Shown here: positions 58,201 through 64,000 of the stretch, in pieces
Position numbering within the stretch: the first letter of the stretch is position 1
Layout of the letters: the number at the start of each line of letters is the position of its first letter
NCBI GenBank assembly: GCA_003117195.1
Contig: BDSI01000038.1
Location: forward strand, 620,001 to 684,000
Direction of reading: 5' to 3'
Source of the DNA: Eudorina sp. 2006-703-Eu-15
Taxonomy: Eukaryota > Chlorophyta > Chlorophyceae > Chlamydomonadales > Volvocaceae
Length of the DNA: 64,000 bases
Notes under the pieces: model-generated
The model's database searches: none
What the model was told of the DNA's origin: nothing
The model's input: only the letters and a program-made list of their open reading frames with translations
Program-made: the position numbers and the translations under genes

Positions 58201-61200
58201 GTCCGAGTTAGCCAGGTGAAAGGTAACACGGACGACTCCACACCACGATTTGGACCCACAGCTTAGTCGTCAGGCCCTTTCACCCGTCAAGGCACACTTC
58301 TGCAACCAGCCTCACCTGTCGTCCCCTTGCACTGGTTCGACAGGCATTCCAGCTGGTGGCGGAGGTCGTCGCCCTCCAAGCCCAGCCTGTCGTTCTCAGT
58401 CGCGAGTGAGGCGTTCTGCAACTGTTGTTCTTTGAGCTGCTCTTCCAGGCTGGTGCATTCACCTGTTGGCAGCCCCAGTTCCGTTCCGTTATTATTAAGA
58501 AATGACGAATTAACGGACTTAGCAACTGCCAACCGCTGTTCGGTACGTTAAACCAATAAGGTTCGGCTGCCGCCGATAGGCCTTGGGACTAAAATGTAAC
58601 CTCAAAACAGCCGTTGTGGACTTACACTGCTTGGCGCTGTAGTCCATTTGAAGCCGCTGCAGCTCCACCTGCACGCCTTTCAGGCGCTCCTCGACGCTGC
58701 TGAGTTGTTCTTTGCTCTTCTGCAGATCGCGATAAGAACATGTACAGTTAGATACGGGCGCATCAAAACATCAGCAGTGCATAAGCTGCAGTATCAAGCG
58801 TGGCGGGCATATCAATCGCCTAACACCGCTGCGCGCCCGCCAGGCATCGTACTTACCACCATGATGCTCTCGCGTTTCTTGCTCTCAATCGCATCCTTCT
58901 TTTCCAATGTCTTCTCAATCATGAGCTTCTGGCTCTGGAATTGCTTGAGTTGACGCTCGATATTGCCCTTCTCTTGCAGCGCGGCCGTCTTGTCTTGCAG
59001 CGCGGCCCGTAGTTTTGTCTCCGTATCCGTCAGCCGCTTCCTGAGGCACAAGCGAAATTACAAAGCGTGCATCAAACAGTCGGAACATCTGCCATGGATC
59101 AAGGGTCCACGTACTGCACCACCTGAGTGCTGCCACTGACGAGCATGCAACGGCAAGGATGCACCGCACGTCATGACTGAATCAGTCTCACTCGTTTGCA
59201 CTCACTTCAGGCCCTCCATTTCCTTCTGAGCCAAGTCCTTCCCTTTAGCACCGGACTTGCTTTCCAGCTGAAGCTTCTGCAATTCGCTTTTTAAATTGGC
59301 CACCTCTTGCTTGTTGCGGTGCCTGCATCAGGCATTTAAGGGAACAACAACGCGCAAGGGTTAGGCTTGTCATGGTTAACCGTACCGTTACAAGGTGGAC
59401 CCTTAGTCCCGACCGGGCGTCCAACGGGCCCAGATAGATCGGAGGCGCCTCATCACATCAATCCATACCAAGGACTGCACACCCATCCTCCATCACCCGC
59501 GGGCGGGTCGTGCAGCCATACCGGTGAACACCCAAGCTTGCAAGTACGCCAGGATTGCCTCTCCTGGAAACAGCACTAGACCCGCGGCGTGATTCGGCGG
59601 GAAGGGGGCCGGGATACGAACCGCATGGTCATGGTTGTTGATGCCGCGTTCTACGAGACAGGATTGCGAATCGCACCTCTCCTCCTTCAGCTCCTCCTTC
59701 GCCTTCAAGGCACCCGAAGCCTCCTGTACTTTGGCAGACAGATCAGCCACCTGCCGCTGGAGGTCGGCCTGCGCAGCTGTTGCCGCCTGAGATTGCTCCA
59801 GGGACGCTTTCACAACCTGTTCGACCCGCTCACGTGCAGCGCGCAGGTCCTCTTCCAGCTGTGCCACACGCGCCTGCATTCGTCAGGAATAGGGAAGGTT
59901 GAACTCATCCGAGCAACACTGGAAAATGCTAGGATGTGTCTCTCAAGACGTATCACCGAACAAAGGCCAGGCAGGAAAGGATTAGCGCCAACCTTGGACT
60001 CAGCAAGCTTGCTCTCCACCAAAGCAAGGGCTTCGCTGTGTGTACCAGCCGCCAATGACAGGGAATTCTTGTGCGCGTGTTCCAGCTCCTCAAGAGCAGC
60101 CTTGTGCTGCTGGTCAAGGGCTGCCAAAGCCGCCTCGTGGGCCACAGCTTCTGCCTCCGCCAAGTGCTCCAAGTGCGCAATCTTCTCTTGGGCAGCGATA
60201 GCGCAAGCTTGAAGCTCTCCTGCAAACGCGAGGGAGACGCGAGACTCATTGATCCGGAGCTGGCTGTGAAGTGCATACACACAGCAAGCTTCTTACAGGC
60301 CTTTTGGCATCCCAAACGACGCGTACCTTCCTGGTCCTCCAGTTCCCTGATACGTGCACGGAGGGCTGCCGCATCTTCTTGTTGGCCCGCAAGTTGCTGG
60401 TCCTTGGCCCGAGCAAGATCCTCAAGTGAGGCCACAGCTGTCTCATGCTCGCTGATGCGCACCCGCAACGTGGCCATCTCCTCATCGTAATGCTCCTGCA
60501 CACCAAGGACATGATCGTCGCGACGCAGATCCTCACTCGATTGCATTTAGCGTGGAGGACAATAATCCTTCTCAACCACGATAGGCATACATTCCTTGAG
60601 CATGAGCACGCGGTATCGCTGAGCCCAAACACAACCCTACCTTCTGGAGCGTATTCTCGGCAGCAAGACGCTGCATCTCGAGCGCATGACGTTCAATGAG
60701 CTCCTGCTGTGTGTCTGCCGCTTGGCGCGCCGCGGCTGAAGACGACTCTTGCAGTTCGGTCATTTCTTTCTGCAGCGCCTCCAGCGCTGCCCGCACCTCC
60801 TTGGCGCGAAGCTCGGCGTCCACCGCCCTGACCTCGCATTCCTGCGCCTTCTCAACAGCGGCCTTGAGCTCTTCTTCTTGCTTTTTCTGGTACAGTGGCG
60901 CGCGCTTCCGTGACTCGAGCTCCTGCGGAAACACGCTTATCAGTGTGGAGGAAATCACACACGGTTTGGGAGGTTCTGGGCGGATTTGTCATTCAACACA
61001 CGTACTAGCGTACCTGGACGTGAACCTCCAAGCGCTTGACCTCGTCGTACAGTACACGCGCACGCTTTTCCGCCTCCTCCGTGCGTCCCTCCGCCGCCTG
61101 TCGGGAGGCCCATGGGCATGAGGCCATGCAAGAGCACCATATGGCGTAGGGAGAGCCAAAGAACGGGCAACTTACAGCCGGACACGTCATGCTACGCTCT

Positions 61201-63973
61201 GCCCGGCTGAGGATCAGCCGATTGCTGGAGTTGTGTTATTCCACTATCAAAAAGCGGTACCCTGAAACGGCAGCGAGGAGAACATCTGCTGGTTGCGCGC
61301 TTAATATCAAAACCCTCACCTGCATCGTCGCCTTCACGGCATCGACTTCTTCAACCTTCTGCCTAAGCTTCGCCTCGAGCTCCTCGAGCTTGGCTTTGGT
61401 CTCGGCCTCCTTGGTCTCCAACTTGTTGTACTCGTAGTCCCGTTTCTCCAATTTGGCACGTGCATCGACAAGCTCAGCCTTGAGGGCCTGCGTCTGTTCT
61501 TTGGTGCTGGCGTGCTTTTCGGCGAGATCCTTGCAGCGCGCGGTCAGGTCAGCGCACTTCGCCTCCATGAGGATGGCAGACTCAGCAAGGGATGCTGCCA
61601 GCGCGTCGCGCTCCTGCCACGGGTACGCACCGGGTAATGGCGTTTGCGGATGACGCCAACGGCGTGAACAGCTAGAATCCTTCTAGGAAGGGGAGCGTGA
61701 GGAAGCATGCAGCGGGCTCACCCCGATATTGTGCAGCAACTCAACCAGTCAACAAGGTTCGCGCCACTCAGTCCCCTAACATTTGCAAGCAAAATTGTTA
61801 CGGGAATGTCAGTCAGCCACAGAACCAAAGCCGTGGTACGAACCTGCTCTGCCTTGCGACACAAGGCATGCACCTCCTCTGCCTTCTTCTCCTGCATCCG
61901 CGCCTGCCACTTTGCTTGCTCAATCAATGCGTCGCATGCAGACCTATCAACAGTTAAAGCCAGATTGTTAGATGTTAGCTAGTGTCCAGGGGCGTTGCGG
62001 ATGGGCAGGAATGCTAGCAAGTGGCCTTCACCAATCCCACCTTGAGCTTACAACTTGTTCCGCGGCCAACCGCTCCCGATCAACCAATTCCTGCTCCAGG
62101 GCCTCAACCCGCTCCTTGCTCGCCTGGTGCTGCTGTACGTAAAGGCTCAGCAGGGCGCAGTCCTGCAACACGGGACACAGGTCGAAATCTTTACCTTCCG
62201 TACAGACTGCACAATGTCGGCGACAAGCAGTCGCTTGCGGTACACCACCCAACCTGCGGCGGTAGAGACGCCATGATACGCTCCAAGCTGCGACCCATAT
62301 CAGTGTCAGCCTCCTGGCATTCGTTGTCCTCTTCTGGGATATAATCCGAAACGACGCTGTCTGCGGCAGCACGTGAAGGGCAAGGCCGACCTCTATTCAG
62401 CTAGATGGCTTGGTGAGGAGCACAGGACCACCTAATGGCAGTATTGTTAAGACACACTTACGTTCGCGTCGGCGACGTTGCGGAGTAGGTCCCTCAGCAC
62501 CGTCTTCGTCGTCTTCGTCCTCCTCGGCCAGCACGCTCAGCCCAGCGGTGACTTTCGACTGGCCAGCGCCATCCAGGCGCGAGTGGCACCGCTTCCTATG
62601 GGACGGTGGTCCTGTGCCTGCATACCATTAGGCCCAAATCAACATCCTGGCCTTTTCCTTACGTACGCTACGCTCGTGTATTGGTGCTCGCAATTCAGTA
62701 ACTGTACTGTAAAACAAAGAGCGATAGACCAAGCTGTACCAACCGCATATGGACATACCCGAGTTGGTCGGCGTCTGGTTCGCTTCCGAGGTTGCCTCCG
62801 ATGGCATCTCCCACGCACTTTTGCCTGGACACCAGGTTTCTCTGCGGTTTTGCTTGCGTAAGCCGCCTTCGGTGGTGTCCTTCTGGGGCTTGAAGAACAG
62901 CTTCTTTGTGTTCTCAGCCTGCAATGTGGTTGTTTCCGCGAACGAGTAAGCGTAACGCTGTAGGAAACATGTCCGTGATGGGAAACGCGGGGAGAACGTG
63001 AGGTGGTGGGATGAGGTAAGAACGATCATCGCAAACGATCATCGCATTCACATCTACGTCAGCGCGCGAAACGCTTGCTGACCTCCTTCTGGGCCCGTTC
63101 GGCAAGCTGAAGCGCCTGCTCCTTCTCTTGCTCCCTTTCCTGCAGCTGCACCTGCAAGAGGTCCTTCTCCTGCTCAGCTCGCAAGAGTTGTGCGCGTAGC
63201 CCAAGGACCTCCCCACCGGAGCACGCACCCCTGCAAGCCAGGTCATCCACATTCACGTTGAAGAACGGCATGCAGGGAGGCGCTTTCCGTACGACTTGGA
63301 CGGCGATACATTTGCAATGTAAATTGGTGAGCCACACCCAGCGCCCATGGTAGACAGCAGCTGGCAGGTGAGCCCACGTGGTGCATTCAGCTAACATCTT
63401 ACCCCTCTCCGGCAGCAAGCCTCTTCCTCAGCTCCTCAATCTCTTTCGCCTGTCGCACCAGCACGGCTCTGTCCGACAACACCTCGTTGACGCTGGCATT
63501 GTTAACGACACTCTTAGCGCGGCAGGCGAAACGCAGCGTGATGTGGCTCTCCTCCGAGTGACAGGCCGCCGGCGTCATGGCGCAAATGATTGCCGTCTTG
63601 GCGTTGCCACCCAGAGACGGCTGCAGGATTCGCGTGAGCTTGCTGTCGCGGTACGGGATGTGGCTGCCTGCACGCGGTGACGCAAATGTCAGGGTCGCAA
63701 TACAGCCGTTAAGACAAAACTAACCGGTCGCGGTCGTGTTTAAGGCAGTGAGTATAACCCACCCGCCGCCAAGGCGCCCTCGCTAAGCTTGTTGATGACA
63801 TTCCCGAGCGTGAGCAAGCTCTTGTTGATTGCGGTGCCTTCCTTCATACGGATGCCCTCTGCGCCAGTCTTCGCTACGCGCTCCGAACCCGCCAAGTCGA
63901 CCAACGTCAGGGCCGACACGAGGACGGCGCCGGCATCATCACTCTCCGCGTCAATGGCCCTGCTCTCCACAAC
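51444..63973 (-). CDS. Kinesin-7/CENP-E-like motor protein with very long coiled-coil tail (5' end beyond window)
   Basis: Plus-end-directed microtubule motor; CENP-E-class proteins move chromosomes in mitosis (family knowledge). 37 phase-consistent exons, 63973-63763 down to 51584-51444, give 2,362 codons and a TGA at 51446-51444. Exon 1 (window numbering) carries switch [11 protein letters not shown] and [12 protein letters not shown]; exon 2 has [20 protein letters not shown] and the neck ([16 protein letters not shown]). The ATP-binding P-loop lies beyond the right edge. Then follow an acidic patch (EEDEDDEDG) and almost unbroken heptads. The longest exon, 56698-56054, contains tandem repeats (ELGAVRAQL / ELADLRAQL), and exons 58146-57926 and 57290-57061 look like copies of each other. 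The extreme end reads VDKENLPYR, with a KEN box. It is tail to tail with FTSH4. Introns 31 and 14 each carry a dispersed repeat. Confidence 0.95.
52896..53103. repeat. Dispersed repeat, copy B (kinesin intron)
   Basis: A roughly 200-bp element beginning GTTACAAGGAGGACCCTTAG and ending near CCAGGATTGCCTCTCCTGG plus about 40 bases. It lies in the intron between exons 53310-53173 and 52850-52707. It is clearly homologous to copy C along its whole length, with small indels. No ORF is conserved, and no terminal inverted repeat is obvious. Confidence 0.8.
56421..56625 (-). repeat. Coding tandem repeat in the kinesin coiled coil
   Basis: About two copies of a roughly 34-residue unit ([11 protein letters not shown] … [12 protein letters not shown]) are nearly identical at the DNA level, including an exact run of GCGAAGGTCAGCGAGCTCGG on the plus strand. 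The unit keeps the heptad register, so it lengthens the coil without breaking it. Confidence 0.85.
59386..59606. repeat. Dispersed repeat, copy C (kinesin intron)
   Basis: Begins GTTACAAGGTGGACCCTTAG and contains GTCCCGACCGGGCGTCCAAC and CCAGGATTGCCTCTCCTGG, as in copy B. It lies in the intron between exons 59873-59677 and 59322-59206. Confidence 0.8.
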
Positions 63974-64000
63974 CTACATGTGCAGCGAACAATGACCAAG

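Overview
The window looks like nuclear DNA of a volvocine green alga (Chlamydomonas/Volvox relatives). Reasons: dense short exons with GT-AG introns, GC-rich introns full of simple repeats, Ala/Gly/Gln/Pro-rich protein linkers, and a hydroxyproline-rich-glycoprotein arabinosyltransferase. The species cannot be fixed from sequence alone. All gene models here were built by hand, by joining open exons whose splice phases agree; none was checked against transcripts.

Layout: (1) 0.57-0.80 kb, a short coiled-coil ORF (-). (2) 1.9-7.8 kb, a multi-exon gene (-) of unknown function with a Gln/Ala-rich end. (3) 8.15-17.39 kb, a 19-exon XEG113/RRA-type GT77 arabinosyltransferase (+). (4) 18.7-26.26 kb, a gene (-) whose exons chain a serine beta-lactamase-like domain to a type II thioesterase domain; both nucleophilic serines read as glycine. 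(5) 26.84-27.56 kb, a proline-rich tail-anchored protein (+), divergent from (4). (6) 27.6-32.3 kb, no gene I can support. (7) 32.3-36.4 kb, a SANT/Myb protein with long disordered regions (-). (8) 39.36-45.0 kb, a complete 12-exon mitochondrial i-AAA protease of the FTSH4/YME1 type (+). (9) 51.44 kb to beyond the right edge, the C-terminal motor and very long coiled-coil tail of a kinesin-7/CENP-E-like protein (-), 37 exons, 2,362 codons visible.

The main structural event is a 5,099-bp tandem duplication (42,017-47,115 and 47,116-52,214). Its ends lie in FTSH4 intron 6 and in kinesin exon 34 (numbered within the window). The left copy keeps FTSH4 whole and leaves an orphan kinesin 3' end. 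The right copy keeps the kinesin whole and leaves a 5'-truncated FTSH4. One working copy of each gene is preserved. A roughly 200-bp dispersed repeat occurs three times, twice inside kinesin introns.

The genes do not form an obvious pathway. They are ordinary neighbours in a eukaryotic chromosome: cell-wall/ECM glycosylation, a degenerate hydrolase fusion, a transcription-factor-like protein, mitochondrial proteostasis and mitotic transport.
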